Below are positions 44,221 through 56,211 of a stretch of DNA of 64,000 nucleotides, piece after piece. The position numbers were made by a program, and so were the translations under genes. Under the pieces are notes generated by a model. The model saw nothing but the letters and a program-made list of their open reading frames with translations. It was not told where the DNA came from and did no database searches. Position 1 is the stretch's first letter, and each line of letters begins with the position of its first letter. Source of the stretch: Corylus avellana (Eukaryota > Streptophyta > Magnoliopsida > Fagales > Betulaceae). Where the stretch lies: assembly GCF_901000735.1 (NCBI RefSeq), contig NC_081546.1, forward strand, positions 19,901,220 to 19,965,219, given 5' to 3'.

Positions 44221-44309
44221 TTTATTAATTAATTATTTTTTTTTAAGTATTATATATTTGTTTCAAATTTAATTTTTAGTTTAATTTTGTTGTCCGGGTG
44301 GATTGTTAT

Positions 44310-44715
44310 GTACATGAATTGTATAAGTATCATATATAATGCTAGGTTAGACTATTTTATTGATGAACATGAATTGTTCAATTTTTTTAAGTGTCATATA
44401 TAATATATGCTAGGCTAGGCTATTTTATTTATGAACATGAATTTTTTAATTTTTTTAAGTATCATATATAATGCAAGGCTAGGCAATTTTATTTATTAAC
44501 GTGAATTGTTTAATTCTTTTAAGTGTCATATATAGTGCTAGGCTAGGCTATTTTATTTATGAACATGAATTGTTTAATTATTTGAAGTATCATATATAAT
44601 GCTAGGCTGGGCTATTTTATTTATGAACATGAATTGTTTAATTTTTTTAAGTGTCATATATAATATATGCTAGGCTAGGCTATTTTATTTATGAACATGA
44701 ATTGTTTAATTTTTT
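44310..44715. repeat. Tandem array, GCTAGGCTAGGC unit
   Basis: Six or so units of about 60-75 bp with TAAGTGTCATATATAATG, GCTAGGCTAGGC and TTTATGAACATGAATTGTTT. The array is longer than at 5746 and 15064. It continues at 46219 after interruption by the MULE. Confidence 0.8.
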
Positions 44716-46209
44716 GGGTTAATAACTTTTTTGGTATCTCAGTTTTTACTCTTTTTTTTTTTTTTTCTCCCTAAGTTATAAAACGGGACAAATCTAGTAC
44801 TCAACCTATAGGAAAAGACAAAATCAATACCTCTGTTAGTTCCGTTAGTCCCAATTAATGAAATTTTCACGTGTCACTCTCATAATATGTCACGTGTCCT
44901 AAAAATTAAAAAAATTAAATAATAATAAAATAAACTAGCCGGACAGTGGGCGTGCTCCGGCGTGAACCAGCCGGACGGCGCCACCGTGGCCATACGTGGG
45001 TCATTTTCTGCTTCTCCGCCTCTCTCTCTCTCGCCTCACTGTCTCTGTCCCTCTCCCAGCTCTCTCTCTCTCTTCCTTTAGGTAAGTTTGAGAGGAACCA
45101 GATGCTGAGGACATGTATGGTATTGATCTTGATCTGCCCTTACCGCAAGTGCAGACAATACCCAAACCGTAAGTTTGGATGAATCTTCTTCCTCATTCCT
45201 TGCTAGTGCAGACAATACCCAAACTAGCATTCCAACTCGGCCATCTGGGTTTGCAGAATCATTTTCGTAGAAGCTTTTGAAGAATCAAAAGTGCGCAGAA
45301 TCATTTTCATTCTCATCCAAACAAGTACAAAACCAACCAACCAAACAACCCACAAATCTTTAACCACCATAAGTCAATTTTCCAAGAAAACCCAACATAC
45401 TCTCAAATCTCAATTCAGCCACCTACCGAGAACTACCCAGAATTCAGCCATGGCAGAGAACATAAAATCAAAGCCAAAGTTTAATCAACAACCAACTCAA
45501 TCTTCGATACCCATTCGGCCAAGAATACGCAGAAAATCAACAAAGCACCCAAAACACTAAGAAACAGAGCAAAATCAACCCCTTACAAACCCAAAACAAG
45601 GCAAATCCACCACAACCAAAACAGAACAATCGACCAACCGGCCAAAACACCACAAAAAAAAAAAAAAAATTGGACAAAACCCAACCCAGAAAATCAAACA
45701 AAAATAACCCAAAATCAAGCCTCAACTTCAATCAGCTAAGACCCGCCTGGGTTACCAGCGTGGATGAGAGAGAAAGAGGTGACCCACCGGTGTTTTCCAT
45801 CCTATGTCAATCCAGTGGGGGTGGGTTTGGCCGGTTGGGTGATGGGTTTTCCGGTTGCGTTCACGGTATCCGGTGGCCGGCCGTCTCCCGTCGGTGAGGG
45901 GGAAAGGGAAGAGGGAAGAGGAAAGAGAGAGGAACAAAGATGAAGAAGGCAGCTCGTGTGTTTTTTATTTTTTTTATTTTTTTTTAGGTTTAGTTTTTAT
46001 TATTATTATTTTTATTAAATTTTTTTTAGGACACATGGCATATTTTGGGAGTGACACATGGAAATTCTGTTAATTGGGACTAACGGAACTAACGGAAGTA
46101 TTGATTTTGTCTTTTCTCATAGGTTGGGTACTAGATTTGTCCCGTTTTAAAACTTAAGGGGAAAAAAATAAAAAAATGAAAACTTAGGTACCAAAAAAGT
46201 TATTAACCC
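44716..46209. mobile_element. Mutator-like element with long TIRs, possible Pack-MULE
   Basis: 1494 bp flanked by a perfect 9-bp duplication TAATTTTTT (44707-44715, 46210-46218). The ends GGGTTAATAACTTTTTTGG and inverted CCAAAAAAGTTATTAACCC start long terminal inverted repeats of about 200 bp (also GGGACAAATCTAGTAC and its inverse). No transposase. The interior is much richer in GC and contains splice-like TTTAGGTAAGTTTGAG and a frame GAGGACATGTATGGTATTGA coding for EDMYGIDLDLPLPQVQTIPK, then CT-rich and 5'UTR-like stretches. It may carry a captured host-gene fragment. Absent from the paralogous arrays. Confidence 0.85.
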
Positions 46210-46218
46210 TAATTTTTT

Positions 46219-46347
46219 TAAGTGTCATATATAATGATATTGTTGATGTATAGTTGGATTTATTTGTGATAATGGAATATTTGTGATAATGGATAGTTGT
46301 TGTAATGGATTATTTGTTATAGTTGATGGGTAGATGGATTATTCGTA
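46219..46347. repeat. Continuation of tandem array and flank
   Basis: The array tail (AAGTGTCATATATAATGATA) and the GATGTATAGTTGGATTTATTTG stretch resume here, paralogous to 5884-5977. Confidence 0.6.
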
Positions 46348-46512
46348 AAGAGTAATTCTAGAAAGCTTACTTGTATCCTACTAAGAATGATGTGGCTATT
46401 AAAATTACTATTGGACTTGTGATTGATCATTATTGAATTTTAATCAAATGGTAATTTTAATAGCCAAATATTCTTAGTAGGACATAAATAGGCTTTCTAG
46501 AATTACTCTAGA
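46348..46512. mobile_element. Palindromic MITE copy
   Basis: Same family as 5978-6141: GAGTAATTCTAGAAAGC at left and GCTTTCTAGAATTACTC at right. The tandem duplication junction at about 48227 falls in its right arm. Confidence 0.65.
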
Positions 46513-48226
46513 TGTAAATGGTTAATGGATAGTTGTAATTGATGGATAGATGGATAGTTAGTGTAGTTGTAGTAGATGTGTAACTCATATATTAGGTAGT
46601 GCAACACCAAAATTTGGGTAAAATGCCCCGAAAATTTCAAAAATAAATATTAGGAGGAAATTTTTTTTTTCGAAATTACACAACTTAATGACGTGTCAAA
46701 ATTACACATCACGAAGAAATGTGACTTGCCAATTTAAAATATGTCACTAATTAGTGACGTGCCAAGATTGGTATGTCGCCTTTAGGAGGGTGACGTGTGT
46801 AATTTCACACGTCACCAATTAGTGACATGTGATCAAATCCACACTTCACTAATTTCCGGTATAGACTACAAGTTTTTTTTACATGTCACCCACGTCGCTA
46901 TTGACACGTCACCACACCATTAGTGACCTTTTCTTAACCTAAAAATGTTACTACTGGTAAGTCATTAAAATGCAACATTTTTGTAGTGACTCCTTATCAC
47001 CGACTAAGACTCGCTAGGACACTAACTAGGATTCTAACTCTTTATAGAATTTAGAATTGCCTTTACGTGGAACACTAAAACAAAAGTTCCTTATTGAATT
47101 AAAAGACTACTGGGGAAACCCTTCTTATTGGCCTACTGCTCCTAAGTCACAAACGTATCAATCACCATCTCAGTTTATTAATTTTTTTTATCCGATAATA
47201 CATTCGCACATTTCTTTGTTTTCTCTTCCCAATTGGGAACTGAAAAGGATAATTAAGACTTATAGAATTTGTTTCATTAAACATACCTTTATTGAACAAA
47301 TATTTACTAGCTGTAATTTTCCACTTTTGAGCGAAATTTCGTTTCATAAAAAATAGGAAAAATTATCTTTTCTCCATGAACTATCACTCAATTACTATAT
47401 ATTTTCATCAACTACCAATTTTACATTACAACTCCATCAAATTACCATTTCATTATCAAAACCCCCATTTCGTCAGTCAAGGTCGTTAAGTCGGACGATC
47501 AACCCATCACGTGCATGAACAGTACCTGTGAACAATGTCGTGAATTGTACCTGTGAATAGTGTCATGAACAATACGGTTGACCGTCCAACTTAATAGCCT
47601 TGACTGACAGAATGGAGTTCTGGTAACGAAAGAGTAATTTAATAGGGTCATAATGTAAAGTTGGTAGTTGATAGGAAAAATGATCATCGCGTGATAGTTC
47701 ATGGGAGAAAGAATAATTTCTCCTAAAAAATTATTAAAAACTATTGGACATTTTCTTGCAAAAGGATTGGCTTCAACAAAATCCCAATCAACTTCTAGAG
47801 GAGTGAAAATTCCTAACGAATTCTTCGGTTTTGACTGTTGAAGAGTTATGGTGCTGACGTGCTACCAAGTCAACCATGTCAATCAATTGAAGATAGTGAG
47901 AACACCACCCCAATCAATTGAAGTTTGGGTTGGCGTTTATAGATGAGTTTGGAGCCAAGTTTGAAGTTGTAGATTTCAACATTAACCTGACAGTTGGTTT
48001 GGGAAACAAGCTACGCCTATGTATCGTCTTTTATCTATCCTGAATACGATCAATTAAAAAAGAAGATCCTAGGAATGGGATGATGATGATGGAAGAAAGA
48101 GAGAGATTGAAATCCATTGTTTAGAAGATCAAGTGATGAGAGATGGGTTTGGAGGCAATATTGTATAATATATGTTGAATGGTGTGAGAGATCAGAGATG
48201 GGCGGGTTTTGTCATGTGGACCATTA
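46474..48226. repeat. Tandem duplication, unit 1
   Basis: A unit of about 1.73-1.75 kb repeated at 48227-49965. Each unit has a CACTA-like piece (ending GCAACATTTTTGTAGTG near 46986), the conserved TTATAGAATTTAGAATTGCC stretch, a foldback MITE (about 47346-47727) and an exon-1 relic with promoter start. The open frame at 47057-47356 is shared with 48788-49081 but starts in element DNA and has no domain, so it is not called a gene. Related to 6115-7850 but diverged. Confidence 0.8.
48031..48117 (-). pseudogene. Exon-1 relic with intact ATG (28-codon ORF)
   Basis: The minus strand reads MDFNLSLSSIIII like gene C exon 1, then passes the deletion breakpoint into PFLGSS and a stop at 48031-48033 after 28 codons. 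The mature ectodomain is deleted. Because the signal-peptide core remains, a tiny secreted or membrane-inserted peptide is conceivable, but I regard it as a relic. Confidence 0.6.
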
Positions 48227-49965
48227 GTTTTTAGTGGGACATAAGTAAGCCTTCTAGAATTACTCTAGATGTAAATGGTTAATAGATAGTTGTAGTTGAT
48301 GGATAGATGGATAGTTAGTGTAGTTGTAGTAGATGTGTAACTCATATATTAGGTAGTGCAACACCAAAATTTGGGTAAAATGCCCCGAAAAATTTCAAAA
48401 ATAAATATGGGGAGGAAAAATAATTTTCAAAATTACACGTCACAAAGAAATGTGACGTGCCAATTTAAAATATGTCACTAATTGGTGACGTGCCAAGATT
48501 GGCATGTCGCCTTTAGGAGGGTGACGTGTGTAATTTCACACGTCGCCAATTAGTGACATGTGATCAAATCTACACTTCACTAATTTTCAGTATAGACTAC
48601 AAGTTTTTTTTACATGTCATCCACGTCGCTATTGACACGTTACCACACCATTAGTGACCTTTTCTTAGCCTAAAAATGTTACTACTGGTAAGTCATTAAA
48701 ATGCAACATTTTTGTAGTGACTCCTTAGCACCGACTAAGACTCGCTAGGACACTACCTAGGATTCTATCTCTTTATAGAATTTAGAATTGCCTTTACGTG
48801 GAACACTAAAACAAAAGTTCCTCATTGAATTAAAAGACTACTGGGGAAACCCTTCTTATTGGCCTACTGCTCCTAAGTCACAAACGTATCAATCACCATC
48901 TCAGTTTATTAATTTTTTTTATCCGATAATACATTCGCAGATTTCTTTGTTTTCTCTTCTCAATTGGGAACTGAAAAGGATAATTAAGAGTTATAGAATT
49001 TGTTTCATTGAACATACTTTTATTGAACAAGTATTTACTAGCTGTAATTTTCCACTTTTGAGCGATAATTTCGTGTCATAAAAAATAAGAAAAATTATCT
49101 TTTCTCCATGAACTACCACTCAATTACTATATACTTTCATCAACTACCAATTTTACATTACAACTCCATCAAATTACCATTTCATTATCAAAACTCTCAT
49201 TCCGTCAGTCAAGGTCGTTAAGTCGGACGGTTAACCCATCATGTGCATGAACAGTACCTATGAACAGTCGTGAACAGTATCGTGAACAATCACATGTGAA
49301 CAGTGTCATGACCAGTGCCTTGACTGACAGAATGGAGTTCTGGTAACGAAAGGATAATTTAATAGGGTCATAATATAAAGTTGGTAGTTGATAGGAAAAA
49401 TTATCATCGCGTGATAGTTCATGGGGGAAAGAATAATTTCTCCTAAAAAAATATTAAAAACTATTGGACATTTTCTTGCAAAAGGGTTGGCTTCAACAAA
49501 ATCCCAATCAACTTATAGAGGAGTGAAAATTCCTAGCGATCTTCGGTTTTAACTGGTGACGAGTTATGGTGTTGACGTGCAACCAAGTCAACCATGTCAA
49601 TCAATTGAAGATAGTGAGAACACGACCCCAATCAATTGAACTTTGGGTTGGCGTTTATAGATGAGTTTGGAGCCAAGTTTGAAGTTGTAGATTTCAACAT
49701 TAACCTGACAGTTGGTTTGGGAAACAAGCTACGCCTATGTATCGTCTTTTATCTATCCTGAATACGATCAATTAAAAAAGAAGATCCTAGGAATGGGATG
49801 ATGATGATGGAAGAAAGAGAGAGATTGAAATCCATTGTTTAGAAGATCAAGTGATGAGAGATGGGTTTGGAGGCAATATTGTATAATATATGTTGAATGG
49901 TGTGAGAGATCAGAGATGGGCGGGTTTTGTCATGTGGACCATTAGTTTTAACTTTGACTGAGAAA
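48227..49965. repeat. Tandem duplication, unit 2
   Basis: Second unit, offset 1731 bp at 48788 against 47057. It begins abruptly in the right arm of the palindromic MITE (TTTTTAGTGGGACATAAG) after CATGTGGACCATTAG, whereas in unit 2 the latter continues normally into the W-box promoter block. Confidence 0.8.
49749..49835 (-). pseudogene. Exon-1 relic with intact ATG, second tandem copy
   Basis: Same 28-codon frame and same deletion breakpoint as 48031-48117. Here the full promoter block follows upstream, with TTGACT cores near 49955 and 49974, so of the four relics it has the most complete upstream region with an intact ATG. Confidence 0.6.
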
Positions 49966-50879
49966 GGTGACATTGACTTGGACCGTAAGCCCCCCACTAG
50001 AAAGTTCGCAATAAAATGGCCGAAGGTGAGGTTACGAAAAACACACTAGAGTCCAATCCAGGAATTTTGGCCCCTTTCGAATTTTTTATTTTAATGTTAA
50101 TAAAAAGTAATTTATGTGATTTAATTTTTTTTTTTAAGAGAAATGTGAAAAAGGTTGTTTGCTAATAGTTGAGGCCGAACCCGTGTAGGCATAAACTTTT
50201 TTTGTAATATGAGAGGTCAAACACCTAAAATATTTTAATTAAATAGAGATGAATGATTGAGTCAATGTTTGAACTCGGAACCTTTACTTATGAAAAAAAG
50301 AAAATAATATTAAAATAAAAATAAAATAGAAACAAATGATTTTTATGTAGAATATTTAATTAAAATAGTGGGTGAATTTGACAGAGTTAAGGTTTGAACC
50401 AAAACTTTTGACTTTAATACCATATTAAATTACCATTTATCTCAAAAGATTAATAAATAATGATTTAACATTTTTATTAAAATGGCAAGGGTCAATGCCC
50501 AATGGTCACGGCACAATTTAATTATTATTATTTTTAATATATATAATATATTATAAAATCGGTTATTGAATACTTAATTATTAATTGCTTTTGTCAATCC
50601 GTATAAATTAACAGTAACGGCAACTAGCTTAAGTAGTTATCTAATTATTATTATTATTTTTTTTTTTTTTGTGAAATTAGTTATCTAATTATTTAGCTGT
50701 CATTATTTTCGGTTAAACCGTTAACAATTTTAACGGTTATTAGCAGTTTATTTTTTATTTCAATCACCATATAATTTTTATTTATTTTTTATTTTTTTAA
50801 AAAAGCGACAATTATTTACCTTCACATGCCTAGAGTGAGACCACTCCCGGATTTTCATGTTTTAGTCTTATTTAAATGA
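49966..50879. other. Relic promoter and upstream segment
   Basis: Paralogous to 29821-30702. AT-rich, with (ATT)n and ATTTTCGGTTAAACCGTTAA near 50706. It keeps the empty target sites of the Harbinger-like element and of the SINE (near 50841-50870). No gene. Confidence 0.55.
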
Positions 50880-52345
50880 TATTAAAATGGAGCTTTTTCT
50901 TTGCTCTACCATTTATCCACGCGGCCCAAATCCCTTTCAAGCCTGTCATCCTTTCCCCTTCGACCCATATTATTCTAATCCTACCCATTTTACTAGTCGA
51001 GTCCAGGCCTGCCCAGAGGAGTTGAAAAACGAAAACATGAGAGCACTCTTAACTCGATCATGCAAGCAAATTTGCCGTCGATTTGCACAAAAAACCAATC
51101 TCTTGAGAAACTATTTGCTTTATAAATCTTTTACTTTGAAAGAAAAAAAACTCTTGAGAAAGTCCCATATGAAGAGAAAACGCTTAAATGTTTTAGTCAC
51201 CTTCAAGGATAAATTGTTGATAGTTATGTTGAAGGGCTAACTTTGCATCAAAAAGAGCTGCAAGTGCTTCACCATCATTAAAGTGCGTCACAAGCAAGAC
51301 CCAAAGTGGCTTCAGTGAAGAGCATGAACCCATCAGAGGAAGTAGCTATTGCTGCTAAGGTTGAGAGAGAATTCCTAATGCTTGCATCAAAGTTTACTTA
51401 ATTTGATTTAGGGGGAATTGTTTTGAGAGAAGCAGAACATTGGGGGAGGAGTTGTTATGGATGACTGAGTTTTTAGTCTGCCAAATTTTGGTCAAGATTA
51501 AGGGAGGCAAAAAGTTGGAAGTGGTGTTTGCAATTGGCCTCTATGTTGAGTGAAAAATAAGGTCTAATTATAAATTTAATCCAATCAATTATAGAAAGAT
51601 CTTCAAAACTCAAAGTGTCCAAAGACCAAGGGGGATAACTTCCAAATAACACACAAAAAAAAAAAAAAAAACAAAACAAAACAAAACAAAAAACAAAAAA
51701 CAAAAAAACAAAAAAACAAAAAACAAAAAAAATGGCAAGTTAGAAAGAGATGTTCATAAGTTTTTGGAGAGGACAGAGAGTTTTGGTCTTCCCCAAGGCT
51801 AAAATTGATCCTTTGATGAATTTTGAGTTTCCAAAAAATGTATATATATATATCCAATCCTTCTCGAGATGGAGGTTTGGGTAGGAGGAGCGTATGAGAT
51901 TTTAAGTGAAGAAAATGGATCCAAAAAGGAAGCTAAGAAAAAATTATACATAAAAAAAAAAGGGGGGGATAATTACCTTTTCCCCTATCAATTATAAAGT
52001 ATTGTCACTTTGTTCCCATGAACTGACAACCCTACTATGGGCAAAAATGGGATAAAAAATTTCAAGATGGCATCTGAGAAGCACGTGACAGATTGACCGT
52101 CTGAGTTAACGCCTTTGACTGACGGAATGGACTTTTGGGCACAAAATAGTAGTTTAATAGGGACGGGCAGTAAAGTTGTCAGTTATTGGGGGTAAAATGA
52201 CAATGCGTTGTAATTTATGGGAAAAAAATAATTACCAAAAAAAAAAAAAAAAGGCACAAATAAAAGTATTTCTTTCAAAAAAGTGGAGAAAAGAGATGGT
52301 CTTTCTCCCTTTTCCTCTCCCAAAATACAGTCCCACCAGGCTAAT
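50880..52345. repeat. Low-copy duplicated segment, copy 3
   Basis: Homologous to 31740-34935 without the LINE. The plus-strand open frame 50887-51240 (117 codons, MELFLCSTIYPRG...) is the counterpart of 31756-32115. It has its own insertions: about 51632-51853 with an A/C-rich (CAAAA)n tract, and a foldback MITE at 51962-52240. Confidence 0.75.
51962..52240. mobile_element. Foldback MITE insertion
   Basis: Ends GGGGATAATTACC and GGAAAAAAATAATTACC-like. Inner parts match the element at 3781-4178 (GAGTTAACGCCTTTGACTGACGG). Absent from copies 1 and 2 of the surrounding segment. Confidence 0.6.
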
Positions 52346-53449
52346 CGATAAGAAATAGTAAAATTAATTATTTAATTAATATTTTAACTATTTCTTCACG
52401 TATAGCCCAAACTTCTCTTGAATAAAAGAGATGAATTATAAAGATAGAGTATAAACTTAAACTATTACTCTTAATATTCTAACAATTACAACCTACATTG
52501 TCCCTTGATGGTGGTTAAAATCTATATATTTTTCATATTACATTGATACTAAAATATTCTCCATTTAGGGTTGATTGTAATCAAATCTTAGAGATTTCAT
52601 ACCATATTTTATATTCTCCCACCTAACATAGTTTTTTCATAAACAGAGAGAGCTTTCTACTGTAAACATCATTCAAGTTAATGAGAATACAATGTGTTAA
52701 AAATAGTAAAGATAAAACAGAAATTGAAATGCTCATAAAGTGTGTTACAATGTTGTTTTCCTCATAAGGGTTACAACAAATATTTTTCCAAGATACAATG
52801 GAGCCCATAAATCATCTATTGTTTAGTTGCATTTTTCACAAACTAAACTAAACCCGAACGCCTTCAGATTTGTTATTATATCAAGAGATAGAGACTCAAA
52901 TTTAAAATACAGAAGGTGTTTGAGAGAAAACAGAAGAAGAGAGAATTTTCTGTGTTGAAAAACTAGACTGTATTGAACTATTTGTAATTTAGTAGTGTTA
53001 AAGATAACAGTTATTTATGTATGTTCACTAACGTCACTTAATTTTGAAATTAACAATAATAAACTGTAAATCCAATAGTCGTATAACGTTAATCTAATAG
53101 TCATAAACTACTAACTAACATTAACAAATCTTGTTTTAATTTTCATTATATTTGATCATCACATTTCCACAAATACTTAATTCTAACCATTAGAGTAAAA
53201 TACTATCGAGGATGATTCAGTTATAACCGTTAGATCGTAATTGTTAGTAACGATTACTTAAACTTAACTATTAGATTAAACTTAATTTGGTCTCACAATT
53301 GACTTTATTAACGGTCCAGTAAATCCTACTATATGATTTACCTTAAAAAATCATATGGTTCAAATCAAACCACTAGATCAAACAATCATGACCATTCAAA
53401 AATGAATGATCATGATCGCTCTGAGCTTTGATGCCAAGTGCGTCATCAT
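52346..53449. other. Intergenic, no gene seen
   Basis: AT-rich unique sequence with no recognisable coding, RNA or terminal-repeat signal. Confidence 0.5.
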
Positions 53450-54075
53450 GTCACGCCCCCAAATCTGGCATTGACCAGTCTGGTAGGGTTACTGTCAATT
53501 ACCCCAATATAGCTAACTAGAAAACCGCCCCTCTAAGTATCATTAAAGTTAATGCATAGGAATGTGAAATAAATTTGAGTATTCTAATAACCATAAAGGA
53601 AGCATATATTATCTTCGAAATTTAGACACGGAGCAACTAATAGAAATAATAAGCTGATCAAACATGGTAACAATATGAAGATCTCTATCTTAAACAATTC
53701 CGTAGTGGCAACCTCACCACTCCTCTCTTCCAAGAAGAGGTTTCCAACAAGATGTAATAACCGCATAAGTCTAAAGACTTAGTAAGTAAACTCCACAGTT
53801 GGATACGACATGAGCTAGTTTTTATTGAGTAGAAATAAACGTGCAATTCGATAGAGGTTTGAAAGAGGTGTTGTCTCTGCTTATACACCATAAAAATATC
53901 GTTTTGTTGAAGGAAAGGGGTGCACTTCCAGCGGCAATTGCCTAAGAGTTTTAATTCAGAAAACTAATGTTTTATTATCTCATAACTATCATATATAGTT
54001 TTTCTGAGATATTACCCCTTCTCAGCAGGGTTGGCGCTGTCCCGAGGAACTTGTAATACAAACCTTACACTTTGC
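53450..54075. mobile_element. Truncated Ty3-type LTR fragment
   Basis: Begins TGTCACGCCCCCAAATCTGG, a typical Ty3/gypsy LTR start, and later has TTACCCCTTCTCAGCAGGGT and TGGCGCTGTCCCGAGGAAC, which match the solo LTR at about 42100-42140. The right end is missing, so no TSD can be seen. Confidence 0.65.
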
Positions 54076-54304
54076 TTGTAATTTTTTGCCACTTTGTAAT
54101 GAGTTCTTGTAGTTAAGCTAAGCTTCAATATTCACTATAAATTCAAGAGGAATGCTATGACATATATAGTTTAGGCAATCAAATTTAGTTGTCTTTAATA
54201 GTAAGGTGTATTAACAAGCTAATAATTGAGATAATTCATGAAGATTCTCAGTTATTATCTAGCACTAAGATTTCACTTTCAAGAAAAGATGCATTTTAGT
54301 ACAT
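54076..54304 (-). other. 3' flank of gene B
   Basis: Contains GCTAAGCTTCAATATTCACT and TTTAGTTGTCTTTAATAGTA, also found downstream of genes A and C. Likely includes the 3'UTR. Confidence 0.4.
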
Positions 54305-55260
54305 TTAAGAATGATCCATGATCGATGACTCCATTGTAGTTGATTGATGTGTGGGTGACCTTGGCGGGGAAGACAAGAACGGCTTGGGTGGGATATGTAA
54401 GGAATCGAGGCTTCCTTTCAACATATCCACAACTCTGTTCATTGGTGGTCGGTTTAAAGGTTCAGTCTGTATACACCACAAACTCACTATTATCAGCTTC
54501 TTTACAGTTTCTTTGTCCTCTTCCTTCATAAGGCCCTCCAATCCCAGTTCTTCATCTAGTTCTAGACGCTTGTAAATCCAATGTGGAAAATATAATTCAC
54601 TAGTATGATCAACCCCGATATCAATATTCTTTCTCCCCCCAACCATTTCTAAAACCATCATTCCATAGCTATAAACATCTGACTTGTGAGATACCCTCCC
54701 AATATTTCTAAAAATAAGTTCTGGTGCCACATATCCTACGGTTCCTCTTGCACCTAACATGGATATGATACTCTCTTCTTTAGCGCATATTTTTGCAAGG
54801 CCAAAATCAGAAATTTTTGGACAGAAATTCTCATCCAAAAGAATGTTGTGAGGTTTTATGTCAAAATGCAAGATTCGTGTGTTGCAACCTTTATGTAAGT
54901 AATCTAGTCCATGAGCAATGCCAAGTGCAATCTTATATGTAGTCTCCCATTCTAATCGACAACTAGCCTTGGAGGGATTTTCTTTGTATATGAACTTCTC
55001 GAGTGATCCATTAGGCATAAACTCATAGATAAGAGCTCGTTTAGAACCCTCAAAGCAAAAGCCCAAAAGAGTGACAATGTTGACATGAGATGTCCTACTA
55101 ATGCTTGCAACCTCGTTAATGAACTCCTCTCCATTACCTCTTGATTCTTTCAAAACCTTCACTGCCACAAGAGAACCATCTTGTAACTTTCCCTTGTAGA
55201 CACCACCAAAGCCCCCTTCGCCTAACTTATTTCTAAAGAAGTTGGTCATTTTTTTGATAT
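54305..55260 (-). CDS. Gene B kinase exon (5' part hidden by gap)
   Basis: Open from [15 protein letters not shown] at the gap edge to the stop at 54305. It has the P-loop [27 protein letters not shown] (non-RD), [15 protein letters not shown] and a Ser/Thr-rich tail. All catalytic residues are intact. It differs more from A and C than they do from each other ([27 protein letters not shown]). The start of the exon, with half TM and juxtamembrane part, lies in the 100-N gap. Part of the same gene as 55383-56211. Confidence 0.9.
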
Positions 55261-55360
55261 NNNNNNNNNNNNNNNNNNNNNNNNNNNNNNNNNNNNNNNN
55301 NNNNNNNNNNNNNNNNNNNNNNNNNNNNNNNNNNNNNNNNNNNNNNNNNNNNNNNNNNNN
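55261..55360. other. Assembly gap (100 N) inside gene B
   Basis: By comparison with genes A and C the gap hides intron 1, the microexon, intron 2 and the first about 70 codons of the kinase exon. In the relatives this amounts to about 3-5 kb, so 100 is a placeholder. Confidence 0.97.
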
Positions 55361-55382
55361 AAGAGAAGAGAGCATAGCATAC

Positions 55383-56211
55383 CTTTCATTTGAATCGGAC
55401 ATGTATCATTAGATTGCCATTGGTCACGGCAATAGCAGACAAACGCCCCCGTGGAGTTAGAACCACCGCATACCCCACCTGAATCCTCACACCCCCTACA
55501 GAGAATCCCCAATCCATTGCTGTATTCCACCTCAAAACCTTGAACCATTGCTTTCTCAACTGCCGGGCCTCCACCCTGAGGGTCGTCAAGAAGAGCAATA
55601 GCACTAGTATTCCGGAGAATCGGAACCTGGATATTGTTGTCGCAATCCCTTCTAAGTCGTGCATGTAATTCGACGCCCAATGGCGATTCGTTTTCCAGGA
55701 AATAAGCATTAAATTTCCCATCAGGAGCTCCTTTGCTGCAATTAAATCTATTTCGTAGTGCAGGTATGTTGTTGTCTTGAACAGCAGGGCAGCCGTAGAG
55801 TTTAGTTAAGTTTTGATCGGTTGAAGTGTAATGAAACAAAGTGTAATTCAAGGTTGTATTTCTCAACTCTAGAGGTGGAGAACAAGGACCATCCAAGAGG
55901 TCCAACCTTGAAATGGTAAAGGTTGGATAAGATTTGTTGATGTTTAGCACGCGGAAGTCTAGACCTTCAAATCCCATAACCGGGTACTCATCATCAGTTT
56001 CGTGGCAACTGAGCTCGTGCCCTGGATGACCGCAATATTCAGGTCGGCCGCCGCCCCAGAAAGGGAACGAAATGTTGACGCTTCCACAGGCATATGTACT
56101 GTTGCACACCACAAAAGGATCATCTTCGTCGCAGTAAGACGGCGGTAGTATTGTTAAGAAGGAGAGGAATAGGATGATGATGATGGAAGAAAGAGAGAGA
56201 TGGAAATCCAT
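55383..56211 (-). CDS. Gene B exon 1: LRK10L-2-type ectodomain
   Basis: 276 codons plus one base from MDFHLSLSS to the donor AAAG/GTATGC (phase 1). Signal peptide, GUB_WAK_bind (CGSVNISFPFWGG, YCGHPGHELSC) and WAK_assoc ending CRGCEDSGGVCGGSN...FVCYC. It has CGS where relatives have CGG, and a few small insertions (LRNTSAIALL). N-glycosylation sequons are frequent. With the kinase exon below the gap it most likely forms one receptor kinase of about 660 residues, but the join cannot be verified here. Confidence 0.9.

Noticed and set aside
45291..45560. 89-codon frame in the MULE interior
   Set aside because: Thr/Gln/Lys-rich translation of C/A-rich DNA without domains; treated as part of the possible captured fragment, not as a gene.
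47057..49081. Shared 97-99-codon frames MPLRGTLKQ... in both tandem units
   Set aside because: Similarity is explained by the tandem duplication. The frame starts next to a CACTA-like end, and the paralog at 6730 is not kept open.
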